This document shows, in pieces, positions 46,041 to 54,837 of a stretch of 64,000 nt of DNA. The notes under the pieces are model-generated. The model saw only the letters and a list, made by a program, of their open reading frames with translations. It was not told the origin of the DNA and did no database searches. Within the stretch, counting starts at the first letter, position 1. The number at the start of each line of letters is the position of its first letter. The translations under genes were made by a program, and so were the position numbers. The stretch lies in assembly GCF_000621725.1 (NCBI RefSeq), contig NZ_JHXM01000001.1, forward strand, positions 199,297-263,296, read 5' to 3'. Origin of the DNA: Xylanibacter brevis ATCC 19188 (GTDB taxonomy: Bacteria > Bacteroidota > Bacteroidia > Bacteroidales > Bacteroidaceae).

Positions 46041-49000
46041 TTAGATGGTTACGTTGATGTTGAATGTGTAGGTAGGACGTGTTGACAGGTTGATAGAGGG
46101 CGAGCTGCCGCTCTGTGTAGGATCCTGTCCCTTGAGTTTCTTGCTGCACAGCGTCCAGAGGTTGTTGCCCGTGAAGGTGATGTACATGGACTGCAGTCCG
46201 AGCGCCTTGACCAGGTTGTCCTCCACATTGTATTTGAACGACAGCGACTGGAGCTTCAGGTAGTTACCGCTGACAACGCGGATGTTAGAGTTGTCGTACA
46301 TTTCATACATGCTGCCGGCAAACTCATAGGTCGTTGCAGGATACTGCTGCCACCAGGACGTGTTGTAAGCCTGGTCGATGACGAGACCTGGGATGTTGGT
46401 AAACGCCTCATCGCCCGGACGGCGCCAGCGGTTGACATACTCCTTACGCAGGTTCTGCTGCGGATAGATGATGTTGGTGGCATAGCCAGAGGCAATCTTC
46501 AGCATACGGATCTTGTTACCCAGCGAGTAGGTGAAGTTGAACGACAGTCCGAAGTTACGCCAACCGAAGTAGTTAGTGATACCACCCTGGATGTAGGGTT
46601 CGCGCGTGCCCGATTCCTCCATGACGGTCTCGAAGATCTCCTCCTTGGTCATGTTGGCATACTTAGCCATCAGTTCGTCTTTGTTCTCGTCCTCTGTGTT
46701 GTAGAACGTGGGCGCACCAGTGTTGTGGTCCAGACCTTTGAACTTATAAGAATAGAACGTGCCGATAGGCTTTCCTGTAAACTCGATGGAGCCATTGAGG
46801 TAGTCTTTATAAGTGACCACATCGTGCAGCACGTTGTTCTTCTTGTTGAGGGCACGGTTGGCCACCTTGTTGATGACCTCGCCAATCTGGGGATCGATAC
46901 GCCATACGAAGCCACGCTTTGATGTTCCACCAATGTTTGTAGCATTGTTGATGGGCGTAAAGCTGAAGGCCAGCTCAATGCCTCGGTTGTCGAGTGTACC
47001 GCCATTGATGACATACTGATTGACACCATTGATTTCCGACACGGTCTTGGTCAGGAAAGCATTGGTGGTGTGCTTGTAGAAGTAAGACACCGTACCGCGA
47101 ATCTTGTTGTTCAGCAGTGCGAAGTCAAGTCCGGCATTATAAGAAGCCGTGCGCTCCCACTTCAGGTCGGGGTTAGGATACTTGTAGATGGTGGCATAGT
47201 TCTCGTTGAAGTCATAGCTGGTGAGCTTTGACTGCTGGATAATCATGCGCGCGGTCTGACCCGGCAGCATGTTGCCCTGCCAACCCCACGAGAGGCGCAG
47301 AGAGGCATCGTCCACCCAGCTCGTGTTCTTCAGCACGTCCTTCTTCATATTCCAGCGACCGGAAACAGCCCAGATGGGCGAGAACTCCTCGTTGGCGCGC
47401 GTACCGAAGAGGTTGGAACGTTCGCCACGCAGATGGACATTGAAGATGTAGGTGTCCTTATAGCCATAGCCACCGGTGGCATACCATGCCATCTCGTTGG
47501 TGAGCTGACGGGTGCGATAGCCCAGTCCCTCCTTCGATGCCATAAACGACGAGTAATACATTGAATAGGTGGTTGGCACCTGGTCGAAGTAACCGCCAAA
47601 CTCGGTGAAGTAGCCGCGGCGGGTGATGTTGAAGCCCTTGTACTCTGTTGACTTTGCCTCGATACCGGCAGAAGCCGTGATCAGGTGACTACCCTTCTGA
47701 CCGAGTGTCTTCATGAAGTTGGCCTGCAGACGGGCCGTGTAGTCGGTGTTGCGTGTCTCCTCGCGCTTCAGCTGACCGCCGACGGGACACATATCGTTGC
47801 GGAGCGAACGATCAGAGCGGAGGTTGTTGATGTAATACGTATCCTTGGTGTAGTATTCCTCGTGCGTGGTGTTCTGGATACCGTAGGCCAGCACGGCATC
47901 TACGTTCAGGCACGGCAGCAACTCGTAGCGCATCTGGGCACGGAGGTTGATGGCATTGCCATCGGTGTTGTCACCCGAGTTAGCCATCTCGTTGATGATG
48001 TTGTAGTCATAGCGGTTGCCATACATGTCAACGCGTGGATAGTAGAACAGCGAACCGTCGGGATTGTGCGCAGGCATGGTGCGGCTCATGTTGTAGGCAT
48101 AGTCCATCACGTTGATGTCCGACGGGGTGTAGGTGCGCTCAGTGGTATTGGCGGCCAACTGGAACTGAGAGCTGAACTTGCGGTAGTTGGCCGAGAGGTT
48201 CAGCATGGCCGAGTAGCGGTCGTTTTGCTCTTTCTTGATAGCACCGTCCTGCTGGCTGTATCCCACAGAAGCATAGTACTTGATGTTGGGAGAACCACCA
48301 GAGAGGTTCACGGTGTGGTTGTGCGAGAAGGCATCGCGCGTCAGCAGCCCGAGCCAGTCGGTGTTGACGCTGCCGTAGTAGTCGGCACGCTGCTTGAATG
48401 TGGCGTAGTCGATGTTGCCACTATAGTAGTCCATCAGTGCCTCTTCATAACCAGACCACTGGGTCACATTATTATAATACATCTTGCGATCGATCAGTTC
48501 CTTGCTGACGTCCAGTCGCTCGGCAGCGTTCATCATATAGATGTCGCGGTCAGAGTAGCGGGGACGACGGGTAAAGGTGAAGCTGCCGTTATAGCCCACC
48601 GAAGGTTTGCCAATCTTACCCTTCTTGGTGGTGATCACGATGACACCATTGCCGGCCTTGGCACCATAGAGCGCGGTGGCAGAGGCATCTTTCAGCACGT
48701 CAATCTGCTCAATGTCGTTGGGGTTCAAACCAGAAATGGCGTTGCCCAACAGATTGACGAAGTCTGGGTCGTTGATGCTCTGGGGATCAACATTCACAGG
48801 ATCAGAAAGAACGATACCGTCGAGCACCCACAGCGGTTCGCGATTGCCGAGGATGGTTGAGGTACCACGAATGCGCAACTTGGGCGCAGCACCCAGCTGA
48901 CCGCTATTAGGCATGAAGATCATGCCAGGCACCTTGCCTTCCAGCATCTGGTCGATGGTGTTCATACCAGGATTGATGATGTCGTCCATCTTCAGTGTTG

Positions 49001-49646
49001 TAACAGCCGACGTGAGTTTCGAGCGGTCAATGGTCTGGTAACCGGTGACGATGACGTCGTTCAGTGTAGCCACGTTTTCGTGCATGACCACATCAATGTT
49101 TGAACGGTCAACGAGCACCTTCTGCTGCTTCATGCCGATGAAGCTGAAGCAGAGCACGTCCTGCTCGTGCACCTCGATGCGGTAGTTACCCTCGCTGTTG
49201 GTGACGGCAGTGCCCTTCTTGCCCGAAACTGTCACGGCCACTCCAGGCAGAGGCTCGGAGGCCTCATCCATGACATGACCTGCTACAACGATCTTCTGTG
49301 CATCGGCATTGGCCTTGCGTATCACGGCACAGTCGCCATCCCACACCACCTCCAGGTCCAACTGCTGACAAAGACGGGCCAGGAAGGCGGCCACCGTTTC
49401 GTTCTTGGCCGTGATGGTGGCTTTCTTGCCTTTCAGCAGGTCGGCATTATACACATACGTGAACCGAGTCTTTCCCTGAACAGACTCCAGGATTTTAATC
49501 ACATCTACATTGTTGTAGTTTCCTGAAAAACGTTGTTGCTGTGCCCACGAGGCATGAAGAGAGCAGCAGACCAACGTAAGCGTAAAGAAAAGTCTTCTCC
49601 CTTTTGTCAAGAACCTCGGGAGCGCAGAAAAATAATTGTTACTCAT
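46041..49646 (-). CDS. SusC/RagA TonB-dependent transporter with N-terminal STN signalling domain
   Basis: I chose the ATG at 49646 after the FecR stop. The frame extends to 49721 but would overlap FecR. After the signal peptide comes an STN domain (NVDVIKILESVQGKTRFTYV), then a carboxypeptidase-regulatory-like domain (MDEASEPLPGVAVTVSGKKG), the plug (GYQTIDRSKLTSAVTT, LRIRGTSTILGNREPLWVLD, DVLKDASATALYGAKAGNG) and the barrel ending in YTFNINVTI. The STN domain allows it to signal substrate binding to the FecR protein encoded just upstream. This is a sigma/anti-sigma-controlled uptake system. Confidence 0.94.
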   Translation of the reverse strand: MSNNYFSALPRFLTKGRRLFFTLTLVCCSLHASWAQQQRFSGNYNNVDVIKILESVQGKTRFTYVYNADLLKGKKATITAKNETVAAFLARLCQQLDLEVVWDGDCAVIRKANADAQKIVVAGHVMDEASEPLPGVAVTVSGKKGTAVTNSEGNYRIEVHEQDVLCFSFIGMKQQKVLVDRSNIDVVMHENVATLNDVIVTGYQTIDRSKLTSAVTTLKMDDIINPGMNTIDQMLEGKVPGMIFMPNSGQLGAAPKLRIRGTSTILGNREPLWVLDGIVLSDPVNVDPQSINDPDFVNLLGNAISGLNPNDIEQIDVLKDASATALYGAKAGNGVIVITTKKGKIGKPSVGYNGSFTFTRRPRYSDRDIYMMNAAERLDVSKELIDRKMYYNNVTQWSGYEEALMDYYSGNIDYATFKQRADYYGSVNTDWLGLLTRDAFSHNHTVNLSGGSPNIKYYASVGYSQQDGAIKKEQNDRYSAMLNLSANYRKFSSQFQLAANTTERTYTPSDINVMDYAYNMSRTMPAHNPDGSLFYYPRVDMYGNRYDYNIINEMANSGDNTDGNAINLRAQMRYELLPCLNVDAVLAYGIQNTTHEEYYTKDTYYINNLRSDRSLRNDMCPVGGQLKREETRNTDYTARLQANFMKTLGQKGSHLITASAGIEAKSTEYKGFNITRRGYFTEFGGYFDQVPTTYSMYYSSFMASKEGLGYRTRQLTNEMAWYATGGYGYKDTYIFNVHLRGERSNLFGTRANEEFSPIWAVSGRWNMKKDVLKNTSWVDDASLRLSWGWQGNMLPGQTARMIIQQSKLTSYDFNENYATIYKYPNPDLKWERTASYNAGLDFALLNNKIRGTVSYFYKHTTNAFLTKTVSEINGVNQYVINGGTLDNRGIELAFSFTPINNATNIGGTSKRGFVWRIDPQIGEVINKVANRALNKKNNVLHDVVTYKDYLNGSIEFTGKPIGTFYSYKFKGLDHNTGAPTFYNTEDENKDELMAKYANMTKEEIFETVMEESGTREPYIQGGITNYFGWRNFGLSFNFTYSLGNKIRMLKIASGYATNIIYPQQNLRKEYVNRWRRPGDEAFTNIPGLVIDQAYNTSWWQQYPATTYEFAGSMYEMYDNSNIRVVSGNYLKLQSLSFKYNVEDNLVKALGLQSMYITFTGNNLWTLCSKKLKGQDPTQSGSSPSINLSTRPTYTFNINVTI

Positions 49647-49680
49647 TTTTTTTCTTTGGTTAAGTTTTTGTTTTTTGTAA

Positions 49681-50772
49681 CTATTGAATGGTGATCTTGT
49701 TTCCGTTAATCTCGTAGTCAAACTCGTCGGTCAGCCTCATCTTCTGCATGAACTCATCGACGGTCTCCGTTCTCCGGCATTCGCCCGAGAAACGGATGTC
49801 TCTGACGTCGGCCTTAAACTCCACCTCGACGCCATAGATGCGTGCTATCTCGGTCATGATTGCCTCCAATCGCTGGTTGCGGAACACGATGAGTCCGTTG
49901 CGCCAGGCCGACGCTCTGGGGTCGCTGATAGGCTGAATGGTAATGTCGTTGCCCTCTTTCACGACTTCCTCGCCCGGAGCGAGCAGGTAGTCGTTGTCGC
50001 CTGCGCTAAACATCACCTGGCCCGAGTAGAGGGCCACGCCAGCATGGTTGGCGTCATAGCTTCTCACGTTAAACGTGGTACCCATGACGGTTATCGTGCC
50101 TGCGCTGGTGCTCACCTTGAAGGGGCGACCAGTCTTCTTGACGTCAAAGTAGGCCTCACCCTCCAGATAGACGCGCCGGCTGAGGTCCATTCGGTTGGGG
50201 AACTTCAATTTAGAGCCCGAGTTCAGGGTGATGGCAGTACCGTCGGGCAGTGCTATCTGGTATTGCCGTCCGTATGGCACCACCAGTTCCAGGAGCGATT
50301 CTTCTTTGTCTGAATTATTCATAGCAATACCACTCTCGGTGACATAGGCCGATGTGCCCGCTACATCCATGTTGTCATCAGCATGGTCGAGCATGATAAC
50401 CTTGCCCGTGCTGGTGGTAATAACGGGCACCGAGTCTGTCAGTGCAGGGATGTGCTTTTCCAGCATCGCCATGACCTCGTGAGACGGTTTGTTGTCGCTC
50501 ATGAACGGTATCATCATGATGAAGCCGGCAAAGATGGCAGCTGCCGCCCAAGCCACATAGCGCCGATATGCCACGGGGCGCTGCTCATGGGTATTGCGAA
50601 GAAACAATTTGTAGGCTTTTTTGATGTTGTATTTCTGGTAGTGAGCCAGTCGTTCGGAAACCATGGTGCTGCGATAGAAGTGGCGCACCTCTTCCAATCG
50701 TGGGTCAGCCTGTTGCTCATCTCGGGCAATGGCGTCAATGGTATCTATAAAGTGTTGCTCGTCGGTATTCAT
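49681..50772 (-). CDS. FecR-family anti-sigma factor
   Basis: A 363-residue protein: N-terminal cytoplasmic helical region, one TM helix at about 88-107 (AAAAIFAGFIMMIPFM), then the periplasmic FecR domain (LVVPYGRQYQIALPDGTAIT, LNSGSKLKFPNR, RRVYLEGEAYFDVKKTGRPF) and a C-terminal DUF4974-type domain (VEVEFKADVRDIRFSGECRR). It should hold the upstream sigma factor inactive until the STN domain of SusC reports substrate. The gene order sigma, FecR, SusC is the classic arrangement. Confidence 0.93.
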   Translation of the reverse strand: MNTDEQHFIDTIDAIARDEQQADPRLEEVRHFYRSTMVSERLAHYQKYNIKKAYKLFLRNTHEQRPVAYRRYVAWAAAAIFAGFIMMIPFMSDNKPSHEVMAMLEKHIPALTDSVPVITTSTGKVIMLDHADDNMDVAGTSAYVTESGIAMNNSDKEESLLELVVPYGRQYQIALPDGTAITLNSGSKLKFPNRMDLSRRVYLEGEAYFDVKKTGRPFKVSTSAGTITVMGTTFNVRSYDANHAGVALYSGQVMFSAGDNDYLLAPGEEVVKEGNDITIQPISDPRASAWRNGLIVFRNQRLEAIMTEIARIYGVEVEFKADVRDIRFSGECRRTETVDEFMQKMRLTDEFDYEINGNKITIQ

Positions 50773-50846
50773 ACTTTTACTTTTTAAGTATATTATGCAA
50801 AAAAACGCAAAAGTATTATCGCAAAGCTAAAAAAAATAATATTTTT

Positions 50847-51392
50847 CTATAAAAAGCAGATCAGAGGGTTGTCTTTGGCATACTTCCTCAGCGACTCGAT
50901 AGCCTTTGCCTTGCTCTCCTTGACCGTACTGAGGCTAATCTGCAGAATCTCGGCAATCTCTGCCCCTGTCTTCCCTTCTATAGACAAGGTGATAACCTCA
51001 CGCCGACGCTTGGGCAACTGCTGTATGCCCTCATATAATTGTCTCACCAGTTCTTCTTTTACCGCCATGGCGAAGTCGTCCTCGTGATGCCCCAGAGAGA
51101 TGGCGTCAGATATCTCGACGTTGACAAACTGCTGGTGGTCGCGCAGGTGGTACAGCGTGTTGTTATAGACAGCCCTGTAGAGATAGAACGACAGGTGTTT
51201 CTGACTTTCAAACGTCTTGTCGTTGTTCCATAGCTTCATCAAGGTAGTCTGCACGATATCCTCAGCCAGCATATCGTCGTGCAGCAAGTCGCTGGCGAAA
51301 GCACACAAAGGGGCGTAGTAAAAGTCAAAAAGAACCTTCCATTCTTTTTCGTCTTTATTGTTTATGTGTTCGATACGCAGACCAGTTTGCAT
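50847..51392 (-). CDS. ECF sigma-70 factor
   Basis: The ATG at 51392 is preferred. A longer frame uses a TTG at 51416. Region 2 shows LHDDMLAEDIVQTTLMKLWN, and region 4 shows LPKRRREVITLSIEGKTGAE with IAEILQISLSTVKESKAKAI. This is a Bacteroidota-type ECF factor of 181 residues. It should direct RNA polymerase to its own operon, including the SusC/D genes, when released by FecR. It is the first gene of the operon that ends with the TldD-like protease at 37724. Confidence 0.93.
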   Translation of the reverse strand: MQTGLRIEHINNKDEKEWKVLFDFYYAPLCAFASDLLHDDMLAEDIVQTTLMKLWNNDKTFESQKHLSFYLYRAVYNNTLYHLRDHQQFVNVEISDAISLGHHEDDFAMAVKEELVRQLYEGIQQLPKRRREVITLSIEGKTGAEIAEILQISLSTVKESKAKAIESLRKYAKDNPLICFL

Positions 51393-51499
51393 TGTGTACT
51401 TCTGAATTCGTAGCAAAGGCAGAAATTTGCCATATCAGAACTTTCGCCTACCTGAAAAAAGTATTTCGACATCAAGCGAAATCATCAATGGCATGGGGG

Positions 51500-51507
51500 C
51501 AAAGGTA
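51500..51507 (-). promoter_or_regulatory. Probable promoter of the sigma/FecR/SusCD operon
   Basis: The minus strand reads TACCTTTG, an exact TAnnTTTG match, about 110 bp upstream of the sigma ATG. A weaker TGCCTTTG at 51414-51421 lies closer. An isolated AAAGTGGCACTTC box (51566-51578), nearly identical to the first box of both 13-bp arrays, lies about 60 bp further upstream. Confidence 0.45.
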
Positions 51508-51628
51508 CAAATAAAAACTGAAAAAAGAAATCCTTATGGTGGAATATTTTATGTAAGCAATCCAGAAAGTGGCACTTCTGCATGTCTTTCCTCCTTCCAT
51601 TCAAGGAGTTGCTGATAAATTTTTCAAC

Positions 51629-52474
51629 CTGTGCGGTTGTTTCCTTAGCTTGAACCTTGCGTAGCCACTCCCCTCCCATGTAGGGGAGGGGTCGGGGGTG
51701 GGGTCAGTAACTAAAACAATATTCAGCAGATTTCTACGTAGGCACTCCCCTCCCATGTAGGGGAGGGGCTGGGGGTGGGGTCAGTAACTAAAACAATATT
51801 CCGCAGATTTCTACGTTATTACAAGAAAAGCCCCTATGCACTATCCTACAGCTAAAGCAAACGCTACAGAACAAAAAGAGTATCGCAAGGCTCTTCGCAG
51901 CAACATGACCGCAGCAGAAGCTACGCTCTGGCGTGCCCTGAAGGGTCGTGGGGCTGGCGGCATGAAATTTCGTCGTCAGCAAGGTATAGGCCCTTATATT
52001 CTTGACTTCTACTGCCCTGGGCATCGGCTTGGCATAGAACTCGATGGTGCCAGCCATGATTACAAATACGAATACGATGAGCAGCGAACTGAATATCTTC
52101 GCCAACAGGGTATCCGTGTGCTCCGCTTTAGCAATCAGCAGGTGCTTACATCCATGCAAGGTGTCTTGGCTGAGATTGTGCGCGCAGCCAATGAAGTTAC
52201 TGACCCCACCCCCAACCCCTCCCCTTGAAGGGAGGGGAGTACCTACTGGGACCATGGATTATCAACCACGCAGTACGAAAGATTCCTTTTTGAGGTATGT
52301 TCTATAAATTGCATTTATCATCCGCAGCCTCTCCCCTCCCATGTAGGGGAGGGGTCGGGGGTGGGGTCAGTGTTGTTCTAACTGCCAATGGAGATACAGA
52401 CCCCACCCCAACCCCTCCCCTACATGGGAGGGGAATGGCTGCGCAAGGTTCAAGCTAAGGAAACAACCGCACAG
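51629..52474. mobile_element. Element E2: inverted-repeat-bounded element carrying a DUF559 nuclease
   Basis: The ends are long inverted repeats of about 60 bp. Each reads inward CTGTGCGGTTGTTTCC, then TTAGCTTGAACCTTGCG, then (T/C)AGCC and the CCCCTCCCATGTAGGGG unit (51629-51692 and about 52412-52474). Left of the gene are two tandem 77-bp repeats (51666-51742 and 51743-51816). Right of it is a complete G/C-rich hairpin unit (52334-52434). The modules match E1 at 37012-37651, some in inverted order. It looks like a small mobile or repeat-propagating unit with its own nuclease. Confidence 0.65.
51836..52228 (+). CDS. DUF559 (Vsr-like) endonuclease-domain protein
   Basis: A 130-residue protein of the DUF559 family, related to very-short-patch-repair endonucleases: MTAAEATLWRALKGRGAGG, KFRRQQGIGPYILDFYCPGH, RLGIELDGASHDYKYEYDEQ, RTEYLRQQGIRVLRFSNQQV. 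The E, D and Q/R residues of the PD-(D/E)XK-like core are visible. Its last codons (TDPTPNPSP and stop) are read from the G/C-rich repeat, so the repeat supplies the C-terminus. The gene lies entirely inside element E2, and it is the only plus-strand gene for about 24 kb. A role in spreading or maintaining the repeat is an inference. Confidence 0.85.
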   Translation: MHYPTAKANATEQKEYRKALRSNMTAAEATLWRALKGRGAGGMKFRRQQGIGPYILDFYCPGHRLGIELDGASHDYKYEYDEQRTEYLRQQGIRVLRFSNQQVLTSMQGVLAEIVRAANEVTDPTPNPSP

Positions 52475-52479
52475 TACGA

Positions 52480-52612
52480 TTTTTTTCGCTTCATAATAGT
52501 GCAAATTTGCACCTTTTTGAGATTTTTACTCTATTAGGTTTTACACCTTTTTGAGATTTTTCGCAAGGATTTTGGCAAAAAAGAGTAAAACTTTTATTCC
52601 ACTTCCACTAAG
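52480..52612. repeat. A+T-rich repeat segment shared with element E1
   Basis: This segment matches 37175-37350 in E1: TTTTTCGCTTCATAATAGTG, two copies of a (G/A)CACCTTTTTGAGATTTTT unit (52509 and 52542, 33 bp apart) and GCAAGGATTTTGGCAAAAAA. It joins E2 to the 13-bp-box array. No gene is present. Confidence 0.7.
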
Positions 52613-52614
52613 CA

Positions 52615-53033
52615 AAAGTGGCACTTTAAGGATGGAAAACAGCTGCTATTGCGGGGCAATAGTGGCCGTTTGGAATAGCAAGAGTGGCACTATTGGTGCC
52701 AATCTAGAGTCTAGAAACACTATTTCTAAAGTCTAGAATGGGCGGTTTTAGAGTCTAAAAGTGGCAGTTCTAAAGTCTAGAAATGGCAGTTCTAGAGTCT
52801 AGAACCAAAACAATAGTTTCTGTTCTAGCCCCTGGAAAGCCCACATCTAGCCGCTAGAACAGCCACTTCTAGGGGCTAAAACGACCGCGTCTAGCCCCTA
52901 GAATTGACCTTTCCAGGGGCTAGATGCGGAGCAAAAGTGCCACTATTGCAAGACAAAAGTGGCACTATTACACGACAATACCTAAGCTATGACTAGGCGA
53001 AAGTGCCACTATTAACAAGAATAGCGGCACTTT
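52615..53033. repeat. Array B: 13-bp quasi-palindromic boxes at 22-bp pitch
   Basis: Nineteen 13-bp boxes with 9-bp unique spacers. Boxes 1-4 are AAAGTG/ATAGTG types, starting with AAAGTGGCACTTT at 52615. Boxes 5-9 (52703-52803) are TCTAGAGTCTAGA types. Boxes 10-14 (52824-52924) are TCTAGCCCC types. Boxes 15-19 return to AAAGTGCCACTAT types. The 22-bp pitch is exact except for a 20-bp spacer before box 10 (a shift of half a period) and an 8-bp spacer before box 19. Box 10 (TCTAGCCCCTGGA) is the exact reverse complement of box 14. The layout, with AAAG boxes outside and TCTAG boxes inside, matches array A. From 53034 to 53152 nothing else is seen. Confidence 0.88.
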
Positions 53034-53152
53034 TGTCAGTTCCTCCTTATATTTATTTATGAAGAGCCATCCGTTTTCAATCTCGTGGTCACGCCATGTT
53101 CACCACTATATTTCTATAGAGTCAATGGTATCGACCATTAGAAGCTGCTATT

Positions 53153-53701
53153 TCAACGAATATAGCAATCATCATAAGGAACTCTACCAAACATCATTTT
53201 CGCCCTTTGCATATACTCGTCCCAGTTATCTGCCACCTTCTTCAGAAGTTCCTTGCGCTCTTTCTCGTCATAGACAGCCTTTATCCACACATCAGTAATG
53301 GTACGCTTAGTGCCATCGGGGAAGACATGCGTGAACTCTGCAAGCAAGATACGACTATTCAGAAACTTATAGGTGAAATAAGCATCTGTCTCCCACTGCG
53401 GCCCTGCCTGGTGCAGCGTTATCTTTTCATGATAAGTGTTGTCGCTGGTAACCTCATAATTACCAAAAAGCCACGGATTGAAATCAAAATCCTCATAGTG
53501 ATTGTAATCAGCGGGATTTAAGTAAAAGCCGAACAAACGTCCATCGGGCATAAACACCTTACCAGCCGAGCCAATCATTATAATGCCAGGGCCTCTGTAT
53601 TCCACTTTCTGCCATACTCCGACCAAAGGATTGTTTTTACCGGCAAAAGACACCATTGAACACAATGCCATAACGGCAAACGAAAAAAGAAACTTTTTCA
53701 T
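53153..53701 (-). CDS. Exported lipocalin-like protein (DUF4488-like)
   Basis: A 182-residue protein with a signal peptide (MKKFLFSFAVMALCSMVSFA). It starts with the lipocalin-like NPLVGVWQKVEYRGPG, continues with GKVFMPDGRLFGFYLNP, LFGNYEVTSDNTYHEKITLH and ILLAEFTHVFPDGTKRTITD, and ends in a charged helix. The pattern resembles DUF4488-type proteins of Bacteroidota. A small hydrophobic ligand is possible but unproven. It stands alone between array B and the TonB-C gene. Confidence 0.6.
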   Translation of the reverse strand: MKKFLFSFAVMALCSMVSFAGKNNPLVGVWQKVEYRGPGIIMIGSAGKVFMPDGRLFGFYLNPADYNHYEDFDFNPWLFGNYEVTSDNTYHEKITLHQAGPQWETDAYFTYKFLNSRILLAEFTHVFPDGTKRTITDVWIKAVYDEKERKELLKKVADNWDEYMQRAKMMFGRVPYDDCYIR

Positions 53702-53818
53702 GATTACAAATTGTTTTTAGTGATTATTGGTTTTTTATATTACACAAAATTCTTCGTCACTCCTTATTCACAATCTAAGGAGCTTGTCTTAGAGGTTGTT
53801 AGCTTTTGGCTCTCTATA

Positions 53819-54550
53819 TTATTTAAAAAGGATGGGTATCGTATATTTCACATTCACGAGGTGCCCTCTATGCATTCCCGGTTGCCACCTTGGCATGTGC
53901 TTAATAGCATACAAGACTACATTGTCTAGACAGGGACAGACACTCTGAATCACTTTCGGATTGCATACCTTGCCATCTTTCCTGACAACCACAGTCACAA
54001 CGACCCGTCCCGACAGCTTATGGGTTTTAGCATAAGTCGGGTAATACAAATTCTCTGTCAAGAATTTATTCATTCCCTCATCACCTCCAGGAAATGATGG
54101 AAAATGTTCGACAACACTCATAACATTATCTGCTGTCAGAGTCGAATCGATGCCATTATCCTCATCAATGTCGGTAACCATGTATGACGTCTTCTCTTTC
54201 TTGACCTGATAACGAATATCATGTTGACGTTCCCTTTCCGTGTTGAGGTCAGAAATAAAGTAAACAGAATACCAGTCTTTGCCTCGTGGGATAACCTTCA
54301 AAGTCGCCAAATCCGTTGGTGTGCGGTCATAGTTGTCATAGATAACAAAACAATGGCGTTCTTTATTCAACCTGTTTATTTTATCACAGCATGCTTCAGT
54401 CATATACTGGTTCAGATCAACAGAATTCGACGTGAGAATGTCTGTATATACATTTTTCAAAAACGCCACAGCTCCCTCATCAAACTTCTGAGCATAACTG
54501 CCACACACAGCCATACACAGCAAGCATATCAAAAAAAGTTTCTTGTTCAT
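53819..54550 (-). CDS. Exported TonB C-terminal domain protein
   Basis: A 243-residue protein with a signal peptide (MNKKLFLICLLCMAVCGSYA). Residues about 22-135 form an alpha/beta domain of the NTF2/DUF-type seen in small exported proteins. Residues about 145-243 are a TonB C-terminal domain: FPSFPGGDEGMNKFLTENLY, LSGRVVVTVVVRKDGKVCNP and WQPGMHRGHLVNVKYTIPIL. It lacks the TM anchor and proline-rich spacer of a working energy transducer. Binding TonB boxes or peptidoglycan in the periplasm is plausible. Confidence 0.8.
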   Translation of the reverse strand: MNKKLFLICLLCMAVCGSYAQKFDEGAVAFLKNVYTDILTSNSVDLNQYMTEACCDKINRLNKERHCFVIYDNYDRTPTDLATLKVIPRGKDWYSVYFISDLNTERERQHDIRYQVKKEKTSYMVTDIDEDNGIDSTLTADNVMSVVEHFPSFPGGDEGMNKFLTENLYYPTYAKTHKLSGRVVVTVVVRKDGKVCNPKVIQSVCPCLDNVVLYAIKHMPRWQPGMHRGHLVNVKYTIPILFK

Positions 54551-54599
54551 TTGTTATTTATAGTTATTGGTTTTAATTGGTGTGATTAATATCTTGCTG

Positions 54600-54607
54600 C
54601 AAATGTA
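54600..54607 (-). promoter_or_regulatory. Promoter of the TonB-C gene
   Basis: The minus strand reads TACATTTG (TAnnTTTG match) with a TTTG 16 bp upstream, 50 bp before the ATG at 54550. From 54608 to 54837 no gene is seen. A cluster of GAACA motifs lies at 54799-54835. Confidence 0.5.
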
Positions 54608-54837
54608 ACAAAAAAGAGAATACCAAAATCGAATAAACAAAACAAATTTATAAGTCAAATAAGTCAAAAGCATGATTTGACCGGTATTTTTCCTTCTTTT
54701 ACTCAATATTGTTGTTTTTCGTACCCATATCATTTTATACGCTAGTCACAACAATAGCAGCGCATTGATTCCGCAGAATAACTTCCCCATGAAAAAACGA
54801 ACATTTCCGAACACGTAAACGAACCATTTTGAACATG

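Noticed and set aside
51427..51615. 62-codon plus-strand frame upstream of E2
   Set aside because: It overlaps the probable promoter region of the sigma operon and has no signal or domain.
52615..53033. CRISPR array
   Set aside because: The boxes are only 13 bp, differ from each other and have 9-bp spacers. No cas gene is in the window. The geometry is regular but not CRISPR-like.
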